Source: Mycobacterium parascrofulaceum ATCC BAA-614
GTDB taxonomy: Bacteria; Actinomycetota; Actinomycetes; Mycobacteriales; Mycobacteriaceae
Assembly (NCBI RefSeq): GCF_000164135.1
Contig: NZ_GG770560.1
Coordinates: forward strand, 126,485 to 183,364
Length of the DNA: 56,880 nucleotides
Reading direction: 5' to 3'
The notes beneath the pieces are model-generated. The model did not search any database. It was not told the origin of the DNA and saw only the letters and a program-made list of their open reading frames with translations. Each line of letters starts with the position of its first letter. The first letter of the stretch is position 1. Both the position numbers and the translations under genes were made by a program. Below are positions 21,490 through 29,418 of this stretch, piece after piece.

Positions 21490-22029
21490 GTGGTCGATTA
21501 CCCACCCGACCGCATCACGGGGCCCCGGCTGGTGCTGCGCCGGCCCGTGCTCGACGACGCCGGCGCGCTCTTCCAGCGGGTGGCCCGGGATCCCGAGGTC
21601 ACCCGGTACCTGATGTGGTCGCCGCACCCGGACGTGGCGGCGACCCGGCGGGTGATCACCGAGAAGCTCAACGCCACCCCCGACGAGCGGACGTGGGTGA
21701 TCGAGCTGCGGCACAGCGGTGACGTGATCGGGCTGGCCAGCTGCCGGCGCCCGGTGCCGCACTCGGTCGAGATCGGGTATTGCCTGGGCCGGCGGTGGTG
21801 GGGCAAGGGCCTGATGGTCGAGGTTCTCGACATGCTGCTGGACGCGCTCGACGGCGACCGGGGGGTGTACCGGGTATGGGCCACCTGCAACGTCGAGAAC
21901 GTGCGGTCGGCGCGGCTGCTGGAGCGCGCCGGCTTCGTGCTGGAGGGACGGCTGGCCCGCCACGCCGTCTACCCCAACCTGGGCGTCGAGCCGCAGGACA
22001 GCCTGCTGTACGCGCGGATCCTGCGCTGA
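21490..22029 (+). CDS. GNAT-family N-acetyltransferase (RimJ/RimL-like)
   Basis: A 179-residue acetyltransferase of the RimJ/RimL type. The acetyl-CoA pyrophosphate loop RRWWGKG lies near 97-103, and the conserved ending NVENVRSARLLERAGFVLEG is near 137-156. RimJ/RimL enzymes acetylate protein N-termini, but many paralogs modify small molecules or antibiotics, so the substrate is open. GTG 21490 follows the hydrolase stop by one base, making a tight STAS-hydrolase-GNAT unit. Confidence 0.85.
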   Translation: MVDYPPDRITGPRLVLRRPVLDDAGALFQRVARDPEVTRYLMWSPHPDVAATRRVITEKLNATPDERTWVIELRHSGDVIGLASCRRPVPHSVEIGYCLGRRWWGKGLMVEVLDMLLDALDGDRGVYRVWATCNVENVRSARLLERAGFVLEGRLARHAVYPNLGVEPQDSLLYARILR

Positions 22030-22111
22030 GCGCCGCATCGAGCCAGTGCCGTTGAACTATTCGGAGGGGTAGCAGCGTTCACTCAGGATGACCGGTGGCG
22101 AGTGAGGTGGT

Positions 22112-22837
22112 GTGACGAATCGCAAACCATCGTCGCCGCGGCGCGGCGGCGAACCCGATGAGCGGCCTCAGGAAACCTGGAGCTCGGGGCGCGGAGTCTT
22201 GGACGGCGCCTTCCGCCTATTGCAAGCGTTGCCGCAGAGCGGCCGCGAACATCAACACAGTGAACTGGCGCGTATCACCGGGATTCCGCGCTCGTCGGTC
22301 TACCGTCTGATGTCGCAATTGGAGGCTGTCGGCGCGGTGGAGCGTCTGGCCGACGGGCACTACGTGCCGGCGCCGCTCCTTTCGGACATCGCGCGCCATG
22401 CGGATCCGCACGCAGCGCTGCGGGCGCAGGGCTTGCAAATCATGCATGCCCTGCGCAGCCGTACCGGGGCGACGGTCTCGCTCGTTGTCCCCACCGCGCA
22501 CGGCTCCAAGGCGCTCGAAGTGGTGCCAGGCGGAGTTACCCTCCCCACCCCCATCTACGCCGGCATCGCGATGCCGCGCACCTCCGCGGCGGCCCTGATC
22601 TTCGACCCGAGCGCGGCGCCGGAACGGGCCAACCCGGTGGACGGCTGGGCCCACGATGACGCGCGGGTGCATGCCGGGTTGACGTGTTATGCGTCGGCCA
22701 TTCGTGTGGCCGGACGTACCGAAGCTGCCCTGCAGATCTCGACTCCGGCCGACAGGCCATCCAGCCGGTTTGCGGTCCTCATTCGCCGTGCCGCGGAACG
22801 TGTCGCACAACAGCTGTCAGCAGCATCGAATTCCTAA
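22112..22837 (+). CDS. IclR-family transcriptional regulator
   Basis: A 241-residue regulator. The N-terminal winged HTH (about 30-95) contains ELARITGIPRSSVYRLMSQL and the wing AVERLADGHYVPAP. The C-terminal half is the ligand-binding domain, ending with the usual pattern of small-molecule sensors. It starts at GTG 22112. The next gene downstream in the same direction is a GMC oxidoreductase, and a perfect 19-bp palindrome lies between them, so local control of that enzyme is likely. The effector is unknown. Confidence 0.88.
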   Translation: MTNRKPSSPRRGGEPDERPQETWSSGRGVLDGAFRLLQALPQSGREHQHSELARITGIPRSSVYRLMSQLEAVGAVERLADGHYVPAPLLSDIARHADPHAALRAQGLQIMHALRSRTGATVSLVVPTAHGSKALEVVPGGVTLPTPIYAGIAMPRTSAAALIFDPSAAPERANPVDGWAHDDARVHAGLTCYASAIRVAGRTEAALQISTPADRPSSRFAVLIRRAAERVAQQLSAASNS

Positions 22838-22914
22838 CGGCGGGAGCATGTTTCGCGCGCGTCAAGAACAGGAAGATTCGCTTTCGAGTAAATCCCGCCT
22901 CTCCCGTGTGGTCG

Positions 22915-22933
22915 CTGTCCGCTGAGCGGACAG
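22915..22933. promoter_or_regulatory. Perfect palindrome, candidate IclR-family operator
   Basis: CTGTCCGCT (22915-22923), one central G, then AGCGGACAG (22925-22933) form a perfect 19-bp dyad. It lies between the IclR gene and the GMC oxidoreductase, about 120 bp before the latter's start. Length and symmetry fit IclR-family operators. Assignment to this regulator is inference. Confidence 0.55.
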
Positions 22934-23051
22934 ACGCATGACTAAGAACCTCCGCGTGCCTAGCTTTGAGTTCACAAGGCGCCCGAGGGCCGGCCCAACC
23001 CACCGGGGTGGCGGCATGACGGGGCGAAGCCGCGACGAATGGAGTCGTTTG

Positions 23052-24707
23052 ATGACAACGCGTTCCAGTGTCCAGGAGGGAGACGTCGACCGTATTGCCC
23101 GCTACACCGACCGCGAATTCGACCGCACGGTGCAGGCCAACCAACGTCACCTGCGTGCCGCGTTGCGCAGCGTCTACGACTTCGTGGTGTGCGGCTCGGG
23201 TTCATCGGGTTCGGTGGTCGCTCGCAGATTGGCCGAAAATCCCACCACTCAGGTCCTCCTGATTGAAGCCGGCGGCGCGGACAACGTGCCGGCCGTCGTC
23301 GACCCCACCGCTTGGCCGACGAACATCGGGGGCGACCGGGACTGGGGCTATACCAGTGAATCCGAACCCAGCCTCGGCGGCCGCCGCCTCCAGATGGCGA
23401 TGGGCAAGGTGCTCGGCGGCGGATCCAGCATCAACGCGATGGTGTGGTCACGTGGGCACGCCCGGGACTGGGACCTTTTCGCGGCCGAGTCCGGTGACCG
23501 TTCATGGAGCTACCAGTCGGTGTTGGACGTCTATCGACGAATCGAGGACTGGTGCGGCGATCCCGATCCGCGGCGGCGCGGCACGGGTGGGGAGGTTTTC
23601 GTTCAGCAGGCGCCCGATCCTCATCCCGTCGCTTTGGCGATGCTGCAGGGGGCCAAGGCGATTGGGATACCGCACTACGAGAACGCGAACGGCCGCATGA
23701 TGGAGTCCAATCGCGGCGTGGCGCTCGGCGATTTGCGTCTCTGCGGCGGGCAGCGGCTGTCCACGTTCCGCACCTACACCTATCCGCTGATGGACCGCCC
23801 GAATCTGACGGTGCTGCCCAACGCGTTGGTGACACGGGTCGTCGTCGACGGCCGCCGGGCGGCTGGTGTAGAGATCATCTACCGGGGGCAGCTGCACACG
23901 ATCTCGGCCGCCGCGGAGGTGGTGCTCTCGCTGGGTGCGATCAACACCCCGAAGGTTCTCATGCTGTCGGGGCTCGGCGACCGTGATGAACTCCGCGACG
24001 CCGGCGTCGACGCCAAGCATCACCTACCCGGCGTCGGGAAGAATCTCCAGGACCACACCGCGTTCGACTGCGTCTGGGAATACCCCGATGGCGCGCTGCC
24101 ACTGCGCAACAACGGATCGGAAGTGGTTGTGTTCGAGCGGATCACTGCCGCAAGCGACGCCCCGGACATATTCATCTGGCAGGCGGAGGCGCCGCTGTCC
24201 ACACCGGAGAACATCGCCCGATACGGGCTTCCGGAGTCAGGGTGGACGTTGTTCTCCGCGATCGCGCACCCCCGCAGCCGCGGGCGGATACGGCTTTCGG
24301 GCGCCGATCCGCTGGCACCGCCGCGCATCCATACCAACGCGCTGACGGAACGCGCCGACGTCGACGTGGCGCTGGCCTGCATTGCGCTGTCCCGTGAGAT
24401 CGGCAACTCCGTGGAAATGAGACCGTTCGTCAAGCGCGAGGTGATGCCAGGCGAGTTGGACGGCGATCGGCTGGAATCGTTCGTCCGCAACGCGACGCGG
24501 ACCTTCTGGCATCAGTGTGGCACCGCGAAGATGGGACGCGACGAGGTGTCCGTGGTTGACGGCGAGCTGAAGGTGTACGGGGTCGAGAACCTGCGTATCG
24601 CCGATGCGTCGATCATGCCCCGCATCACGACGGGAAACACCATGGCGCCGTGCGTGATCATCGGCGAGCGTGCCGCCCAAATGCTCAAGTCCGAGCATCG
24701 GATCTAG
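23052..24707 (+). CDS. GMC-family FAD-dependent oxidoreductase (choline/alcohol dehydrogenase-like)
   Basis: A 551-residue flavoprotein. The FAD-binding motif CGSGSSGSVVARRLAEN and the ribose-binding Glu in LLIEAG lie near 40-75. The GMC signature MGKVLGGGSSINAMVW is near 120. The catalytic His487 sits in WHQCGTAKMG, and the C-terminal TTGNTMAPC completes the site. Such enzymes oxidise alcohols to aldehydes. ATG 23052 is preferred because GGAG lies seven bases upstream and the protein begins normally; upstream in-frame starts at 22938 and 23016 add unrelated sequence. The IclR regulator upstream probably controls it. Confidence 0.88.
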   Translation: MTTRSSVQEGDVDRIARYTDREFDRTVQANQRHLRAALRSVYDFVVCGSGSSGSVVARRLAENPTTQVLLIEAGGADNVPAVVDPTAWPTNIGGDRDWGYTSESEPSLGGRRLQMAMGKVLGGGSSINAMVWSRGHARDWDLFAAESGDRSWSYQSVLDVYRRIEDWCGDPDPRRRGTGGEVFVQQAPDPHPVALAMLQGAKAIGIPHYENANGRMMESNRGVALGDLRLCGGQRLSTFRTYTYPLMDRPNLTVLPNALVTRVVVDGRRAAGVEIIYRGQLHTISAAAEVVLSLGAINTPKVLMLSGLGDRDELRDAGVDAKHHLPGVGKNLQDHTAFDCVWEYPDGALPLRNNGSEVVVFERITAASDAPDIFIWQAEAPLSTPENIARYGLPESGWTLFSAIAHPRSRGRIRLSGADPLAPPRIHTNALTERADVDVALACIALSREIGNSVEMRPFVKREVMPGELDGDRLESFVRNATRTFWHQCGTAKMGRDEVSVVDGELKVYGVENLRIADASIMPRITTGNTMAPCVIIGERAAQMLKSEHRI

Positions 24708-24716
24708 CCGCCCAGC

Positions 24717-24761
24717 AAGACGGCCGATCCACCCGCAGGTTTTTCGTACAGGAGCCGTCTT
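24717..24761 (+). terminator. Weak inverted repeat after the GMC gene, possible terminator
   Basis: AAGACGGC (24717-24724) pairs with GCCGTCTT (24754-24761) across 29 bases that include a TTTTT run. It lies 10 bp after the GMC stop, in a 236-bp gap between convergent genes. The long loop makes it a poor classical terminator. Nothing else was recognised in this gap. Confidence 0.3.
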
Positions 24762-24943
24762 CGTCGCCAAATCGTTCACCGAGTACACGCTGCGCGGGAC
24801 GGTAGCAAACGACCCGCATGGGGCTGCCCCGCCCAGCAATCGCCTTCCGGTGTGCGTCCAGGGCGGGAATCCTCGGCGTGTCGCCGCCGCACCCGCACAC
24901 TCGAAACCGTGAGTGCACAGGCGATCTCGGGCTATCCGGCGCC

Positions 24944-26206
24944 TCAGCGCGATCGCGGAGCGCCGACCACCTCGCGGCCCGGTCCCGACGGCGAGGCGCG
25001 TGCGGATGGTCGTGGCCTGCCCGGCTCGGCGGGCACCAGCGGGACGGCCGCCAGCGGGAACAACGCGCACAGCGCCCAGGCCGGCGGGTATCCGGCGGCC
25101 ACGATCAGCCCACCGAAGAGCGGCGGCCCGGCGGCGGCCATCAGCCGCTGGGTGGTGTTCTGCACCCCCAGGGCGCGGCCGCTCCAGAATTGCCCGGCGA
25201 ACTCGGTGATGGCGGTGGCCTCGAGCCCGTTGTCCAGCACCGCGATCACCGCGACGGCGACCATCAGCAACACGTCGTAGCCCGACCCGCCGTTGTCGGT
25301 GAGGGCGAGCAGGACGAGGGCCGCCGCGCCGGCGGCGGCGATGACGCGGACCGGCCGCATCCGGGAGCCGACGCGATCCGACCAACGTCCGACCGCGATC
25401 CGTCCGACCGCACCCAGCAGCTGGCAGACCATGACCAGCCCGCCCGCGCCGGCCACCGACCAGCCGCGGCGATCGATCAGCCACACCAGCATGAACGTCA
25501 CCGTCACCGTCTGCGGCACCATCAGCAGGGCACCGACGGCGTGGATCCGCCACAGTACGGACGACCCGCGATACGGGCTGGCCAGCTCCGCGTCGGTGGC
25601 GATCTTGCGCGATTTCCGCGGCGGGTCGACGATCCCCAGCGCGCTGGCTACCGCCGCCACGGTGCACATCAGCGCGAGGAACATCAGCCCCGAACGGGGG
25701 CCCCGCTCGGACAGCTCGGGGATCACCATCGCGCCCAGGGCGATGCCCAACGGCTGCGCGGTCTGGCGAATGCCCATCGCCAGGCCCCGCTGGTGCGACG
25801 GGAACCACGCGGACACCAGCCGGCCGCCGGCGGTGTTGCAACTGGCCGCGGCCATCCCGCCGAGAAACAGGAACGCGCCCATGGCCAACATCGAATGCGA
25901 CGACGCCGCGCCGTAGGCGCCCGCCGCGGTGAGCGCCGACCCGGCCGTCAGCACGATCCGCTCCCCGACGCGGTCCAGGACCCAGCCCCAGAGCACCAGC
26001 GTCGCCACCATGCCCCAACTCGGCATGGACGACAACAGGCCCGCCTCGGCCAACGGAATGCCGCGGCGCGCCTGCAGCGACGGGATCAGGAACGCGACGC
26101 CGTTGATGAACAGGAACGACGTCGCCGTCACCCCCAGGGAGACGACCATGAGCGACCAGCGCGTGCCTGCGCCGAGTTCGTCGGCGCTCCTGGGCTCGAG
26201 GGACAT
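24944..26206 (-). CDS. Major facilitator superfamily transporter
   Basis: A 420-residue protein with about twelve membrane helices. The loop after helix 2 reads GWVLDRVGERIV, the usual MFS motif A region, and GRWSDRVGSRMRPVR marks the equivalent loop of the second half. Overall it resembles oxalate/formate- or monocarboxylate-type MFS carriers, but the substrate cannot be assigned. ATG 26206 (MSLEPRSADE) is preferred to the longer ORF start at 26248. It converges on the GMC gene; its upstream side faces the DUF347 operon. Confidence 0.85.
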   Translation of the reverse strand: MSLEPRSADELGAGTRWSLMVVSLGVTATSFLFINGVAFLIPSLQARRGIPLAEAGLLSSMPSWGMVATLVLWGWVLDRVGERIVLTAGSALTAAGAYGAASSHSMLAMGAFLFLGGMAAASCNTAGGRLVSAWFPSHQRGLAMGIRQTAQPLGIALGAMVIPELSERGPRSGLMFLALMCTVAAVASALGIVDPPRKSRKIATDAELASPYRGSSVLWRIHAVGALLMVPQTVTVTFMLVWLIDRRGWSVAGAGGLVMVCQLLGAVGRIAVGRWSDRVGSRMRPVRVIAAAGAAALVLLALTDNGGSGYDVLLMVAVAVIAVLDNGLEATAITEFAGQFWSGRALGVQNTTQRLMAAAGPPLFGGLIVAAGYPPAWALCALFPLAAVPLVPAEPGRPRPSARASPSGPGREVVGAPRSR

Positions 26207-26276
26207 CACCCCATGGTGGCACGACCTTCGCCGGGCGCTCGGCTGCACGACGCCGGCGGCGTGCCGTAACTCATTG

Positions 26277-26288
26277 AACCTTAAGGTT
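26277..26288. promoter_or_regulatory. Palindrome AACCTTAAGGTT upstream of the MFS gene
   Basis: A perfect 12-bp dyad in an AT-rich patch, 71 bp upstream of the MFS start codon on its promoter side. It is a plausible repressor or MerR-type operator. No regulator gene for it is obvious, since the nearest ones are IclR and OmpR types. Confidence 0.4.
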
Positions 26289-26412
26289 TTTGATAACGAA
26301 TCGGCGGCGGTCGGGTATGGCAGGACGCGTCCGGATCACGTTATCCGTTGTGCGACTTCACTTTTCGTGGACCTGCGCGCGACGGGCGCGCACAGGATGG
26401 ACACAGGAACTT

Positions 26413-26454
26413 CTCATGCGCGGACTCAGCGTTTTCTCAGCGCGGCTACCCTAG
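26413..26454 (+). promoter_or_regulatory. Tandem-repeat response-regulator box and promoter, copy A
   Basis: CTCAGCG occurs at 26425-26431 and 26436-26442, four bases apart, an 11-bp period typical of OmpR-family dimers. An imperfect third half-site CTCATGC sits 12 bp upstream at 26413. Eight bases after the last repeat comes CTAG (26451-26454) in a -10-like CCCTAGAAAT; TACCCT at 26447 is an alternative -10. The DUF347-response regulator operon begins 53 bp further on. Copy B at 29364-29405 has the same spacing throughout. Confidence 0.65.
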
Positions 26455-26506
26455 AAATACCCCAACGACGACATTGGATGATGCGACACCGGAAAGATGG
26501 CTGTTG

Positions 26507-27283
26507 ATGAGTGACGTTTCGCGGCAGGCGCTGACGAAGGTGCCCGCGGTCACCCTGGGCTTCTGGGTCGTCAAGATCCTGGCGACCACATTGGGCGAGA
26601 CGGGCGGGGACACCGTCACGATGACCCTGAACTGGGGATACGCGGCGGGGGTCGCGCTGTTCGGCGTCGCGTTGGTGGCGCTGGTCGCCGCTCAGATCTT
26701 CGCCGAGCGCTTCCACGCCGCCCTGTACTGGGCGACGATCGTGGCCTCCACGACGTTCGGCACGACGTTGGCCGACTTCGCCGACCGATCGCTCGGGATC
26801 GGCTACACCGGCGGGTCGCTGGTGCTGCTGGGTTGCCTGCTGGCCACGTTGGGCCTGTGGCGCTGGTCGGAGGGCACCGTCTCGGTGACCACCGTCTCGA
26901 CACCTAAGGTGGAGGCCTTCTATTGGGCGACAATCACTTTCTCGCAGACCCTGGGCACCGCGCTCGGTGACTGGCTCGCCGACACCCGCGACTTCGGTTA
27001 CGAGCGCGGGGCGTTGGTGTTCGCCGCGGGCCTGGCCGTGGTCGTCGCGCTGTACTACTGGACCGCCGTCTCGCGCGTCGCGTTGTTCTGGGTCGCGTTC
27101 ATTCTGACCCGGCCGTTGGGCGCGACGGTCGGCGACTTCATCGACAAGCCGGTCACCGACGGCGGCCTGGCGCTGAGCCGCCCGCTGGCTTCGGCGGTGA
27201 TCGCGGCGATCATGGTGGCCTTGGTCGTCGTCTTGCCGCAGCGTCCGGGGCGCCACCCCGGCGCCGTCGCCGAAGAGGCGTGA
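26507..27283 (+). CDS. DUF347 (COG4705) fourfold-repeat membrane protein
   Basis: A 258-residue membrane protein made of four related units, each an aromatic pair, a hydrophobic stretch and an L/FGxxxxD turn: KILATTLGETGGD (23-35), YWATIVASTTFGTTLADF (74-91), YWATITFSQTLGTALGDW (139-156) and FWVAFILTRPLGATVGDF (194-211). About eight membrane helices are expected. The acidic residue in each turn could line a channel or bind a cation, but no function is known. ATG 26507 is used; TTG 26474 is an in-frame alternative. The response regulator follows after 4 bp, so the two are co-transcribed. Confidence 0.85.
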   Translation: MSDVSRQALTKVPAVTLGFWVVKILATTLGETGGDTVTMTLNWGYAAGVALFGVALVALVAAQIFAERFHAALYWATIVASTTFGTTLADFADRSLGIGYTGGSLVLLGCLLATLGLWRWSEGTVSVTTVSTPKVEAFYWATITFSQTLGTALGDWLADTRDFGYERGALVFAAGLAVVVALYYWTAVSRVALFWVAFILTRPLGATVGDFIDKPVTDGGLALSRPLASAVIAAIMVALVVVLPQRPGRHPGAVAEEA

Positions 27284-27287
27284 CGGC

Positions 27288-27956
27288 ATGAGGGTCCTGC
27301 TGGTCGAGGACGAGGCGCGGCTGTCGGCGACCCTCGCCAGGGGGCTCAAGGCGGAGGGATTCGTGGTGGTTGCCGTGGGCACGGGAGTCGACGGCCTGCG
27401 GGAGGCGGTGGACAACAACTTCGACGTGGTGATCCTCGACATCATGCTCCCCGGCCACAGCGGGTACGAGGTGCTGCGCCGGATGCGGGCGCGCAACGTG
27501 TGGACACCGGTGCTCATGCTGACCGCCAAGGACGGGGAGTACGACGAGACCGACGCGTTCGACCTGGGAGCCGACGACTACCTGACCAAACCGTTTTCCT
27601 TCCGGGTGCTCGTCGCGCGGCTGCGCGCGCTGGTGCGCCGCGGCGTGCCGCAGCGGCCGGCGGTGCTGACCGCGGGGTCGCTGCTGCTGGATCCCGCGCG
27701 GCACAGCGTGCAGCGCGGCGCCAACCCGATCACGTTGACCCCCCGGGAGTTCGGTGTGCTCGAATTCCTGATGCGCAACAAGGACATGGTCGTCACCAAG
27801 GCCGACATCCTGCGCAACGTGTGGGACGCGCACTATCACGGGCCCGACAACGTGGTCGAGGTTTACGTGGGATATCTGCGCCGCAAGATCGATATACCGT
27901 TCGGCACCAACACCATCGAAACGATCCGGGGTGTCGGTTACCGACTGTCTGGATGA
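27288..27956 (+). CDS. OmpR/PhoB-family response regulator
   Basis: A 222-residue two-domain regulator. The receiver domain (1-118) has the acidic pair near E7-D8, phospho-acceptor Asp51 (VVILDIMLPG), Thr79 and Lys101 (YLTKPF). The C-terminal winged helix (125-220) contains LTPREFGVLEFLM and the ending TIRGVGYRLSG. It lies 4 bp after the DUF347 gene. Its probable partner kinase is on the opposite strand and converges on it, with a 19-bp overlap of the gene ends. The CTCAGCG repeat boxes on either side of the pair are its likely targets. Confidence 0.93.
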   Translation: MRVLLVEDEARLSATLARGLKAEGFVVVAVGTGVDGLREAVDNNFDVVILDIMLPGHSGYEVLRRMRARNVWTPVLMLTAKDGEYDETDAFDLGADDYLTKPFSFRVLVARLRALVRRGVPQRPAVLTAGSLLLDPARHSVQRGANPITLTPREFGVLEFLMRNKDMVVTKADILRNVWDAHYHGPDNVVEVYVGYLRRKIDIPFGTNTIETIRGVGYRLSG

Positions 27957-29320
27957 GGCCCGCGGTGCGGCAGGGACACGATGAACCGGCTCCCGCCGCC
28001 CGGCCGGTCGTCGATGGTGACCGTGCCGCCGTGCGCGGCGGCGACCTCGGCGACGATCGCGAGGCCCAGGCCGGCTCCCCCGCCGCTGCGGGCCCGGTCC
28101 GAGTCCAGCCGCACGAAGCGTTCGAACACCCGGGCCCGGTCGGCCGCCAAAATTCCGGGGCCGTCGTCGCTGACGGTGAGGATCGCCGTGCCGTTGCGGC
28201 TGCCGACCTCCAGGTGGACAAACGAACTGGCATGGTGGACGGCGTTTTCCATCAAATTGCGGACCATCCGCGAGAGGGCCACCGGGTCGCCGGTGCACCG
28301 CACCGGGCACGTGTCGGCCTCGACGGCGCAGGGCGCGTCCCGGCGCGCCCGGGCGACCTCGGCCCGGGCGACGTCGTCGAGGGCGACCTCCTCTTGGCGG
28401 CGCAGCAGGCTGCGCTCGTCGGCGCGGGCCAGCAGCAGCAGATCCTCGATCAGCGTGTGCATGCGTTGCGCCTCGGGGAGCAGGGTGTTGATCGCGAGTT
28501 CCGCGTCGAGCAGGTCCGGGTGCGCCTCGGCGACTTCCAGCCCGGAGATGATGGTGGCCAGTGGGCTGCGCAGTTCGTGCGACGCGTCGCCGACGAAGCG
28601 TTGTTGCGCGCGGTGGCCGGCCTCGATCCGCGACAGCATCCGGTTCATGGTGACCGCCAGCGCCGCGATCTCGTCGCGGCCGTTCGGCACCGGCACCCGT
28701 TCGGCCAGATCCGATGCCGAGATCTCGGCGACCCGCGCGCGGATCGCGTCCACGGATCGCAGCGACCGGCGCACGAGCCAGAACGTCGCGCCCGCCGCCA
28801 CCGCGATGACGATGGGCGCACCGCCCGCCAGCAGCAGCGCGACCGTCCGCGCCGTCGCCTCGACCGTTCCGCTGCCACCCCCCACGAGCACCGTGTAGTC
28901 GCCGAATGCGGTGGCCACCCGCTGCCCGCTGACCCGCATGTCGTCACCCGCCACGGCGTCGTCGGACAACCCCCGCCGCAGGCCGTAGCCGAAGGCGGTG
29001 ACGGGAACGAGCGCCGTGGCGGGCGCCGACCGCGACCGCCTGATCACCTTGCCGTCGGGGGCGACGACCTGGACGGCGACCACCCGTTGGTCGGTGCTGA
29101 ACAGGGTGCCGTCGAGCGCGGCTGGCGGATCGGACTGCAATTCCTTCGCCACGTCGCGGACCCTTTCCGCGGACGCATAGTCGACGCCGGCCAGCAGCGA
29201 CCGATACAGGATCGCGTCCAACCCCGCGCCGGCGAGGGCGAGGGCGCACAGCACGACGCCCGCCGCCACCGCGGCCGAGCGGGCGGGGATGCCCCAGTGC
29301 GGGAGGCGAGGCAACTGCAC
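27938..29320 (-). CDS. Membrane sensor histidine kinase, probable partner of the convergent response regulator
   Basis: A protein of about 460 residues. Helix 1 (12-34) and helix 2 (about 160-182) bracket an extracytoplasmic sensor domain of about 120 residues. A HAMP domain (183-235) follows. The H-box FVGDASHELRSPL places phospho-acceptor His248. The N-box is NLMENAVHHA, with G-boxes DDGPGIL and GAGLGLAIV. The start is uncertain: GTG 29320 is one base from GGAGG, while TTG 29314 has ideal seven-base spacing; the longer GTG 29359 has no ribosome-binding site. The kinase is divergent from the small exported protein and convergent with the regulator. Confidence 0.9.
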   Translation of the reverse strand: MQLPRLPHWGIPARSAAVAAGVVLCALALAGAGLDAILYRSLLAGVDYASAERVRDVAKELQSDPPAALDGTLFSTDQRVVAVQVVAPDGKVIRRSRSAPATALVPVTAFGYGLRRGLSDDAVAGDDMRVSGQRVATAFGDYTVLVGGGSGTVEATARTVALLLAGGAPIVIAVAAGATFWLVRRSLRSVDAIRARVAEISASDLAERVPVPNGRDEIAALAVTMNRMLSRIEAGHRAQQRFVGDASHELRSPLATIISGLEVAEAHPDLLDAELAINTLLPEAQRMHTLIEDLLLLARADERSLLRRQEEVALDDVARAEVARARRDAPCAVEADTCPVRCTGDPVALSRMVRNLMENAVHHASSFVHLEVGSRNGTAILTVSDDGPGILAADRARVFERFVRLDSDRARSGGGAGLGLAIVAEVAAAHGGTVTIDDRPGGGSRFIVSLPHRGPHPDSR

Positions 29321-29363
29321 GCCTCCGATTCTGCAGGGCAGGGGGCCGGCGGGAAACACCGAG

Positions 29364-29405
29364 TTCAGCGCGCTTCTCAGCGCCCTCTCAGCGACTCCCG
29401 CCTAG
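29364..29405 (+). promoter_or_regulatory. Tandem-repeat response-regulator box and promoter, copy B
   Basis: CTCAGCG lies at 29376-29382 and 29387-29393 with a four-base spacer. A half-site TTCAGCG sits 12 bp upstream at 29364, and CTAG comes eight bases after the last repeat (29402-29405). The CTAG is part of TAGGCT (29403-29408), a TANNNT -10 for the small exported protein. The box is also 44 bp upstream of the kinase start on the other strand, so it could affect both genes. Geometry matches copy A base for base. Confidence 0.65.
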
Positions 29406-29418
29406 GCTGAATCCCGTC

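Larger units (their letters stand above)
26207..26506. other. 300-bp divergent region between the MFS gene and the DUF347 operon
   Basis: No gene is supported; an ATG-started frame from 26348 runs into the DUF347 gene but lacks coding character before 26474. The region is AT-richer than its surroundings. It contains a 12-bp palindrome near the MFS start (26277-26288) and the repeat box described separately (26413-26454). Confidence 0.6.

Noticed and set aside
26348..26506. N-terminal extension of the DUF347 protein
   Set aside because: It would run through the tandem-repeat box and the -10; the conserved protein begins at or near 26507.
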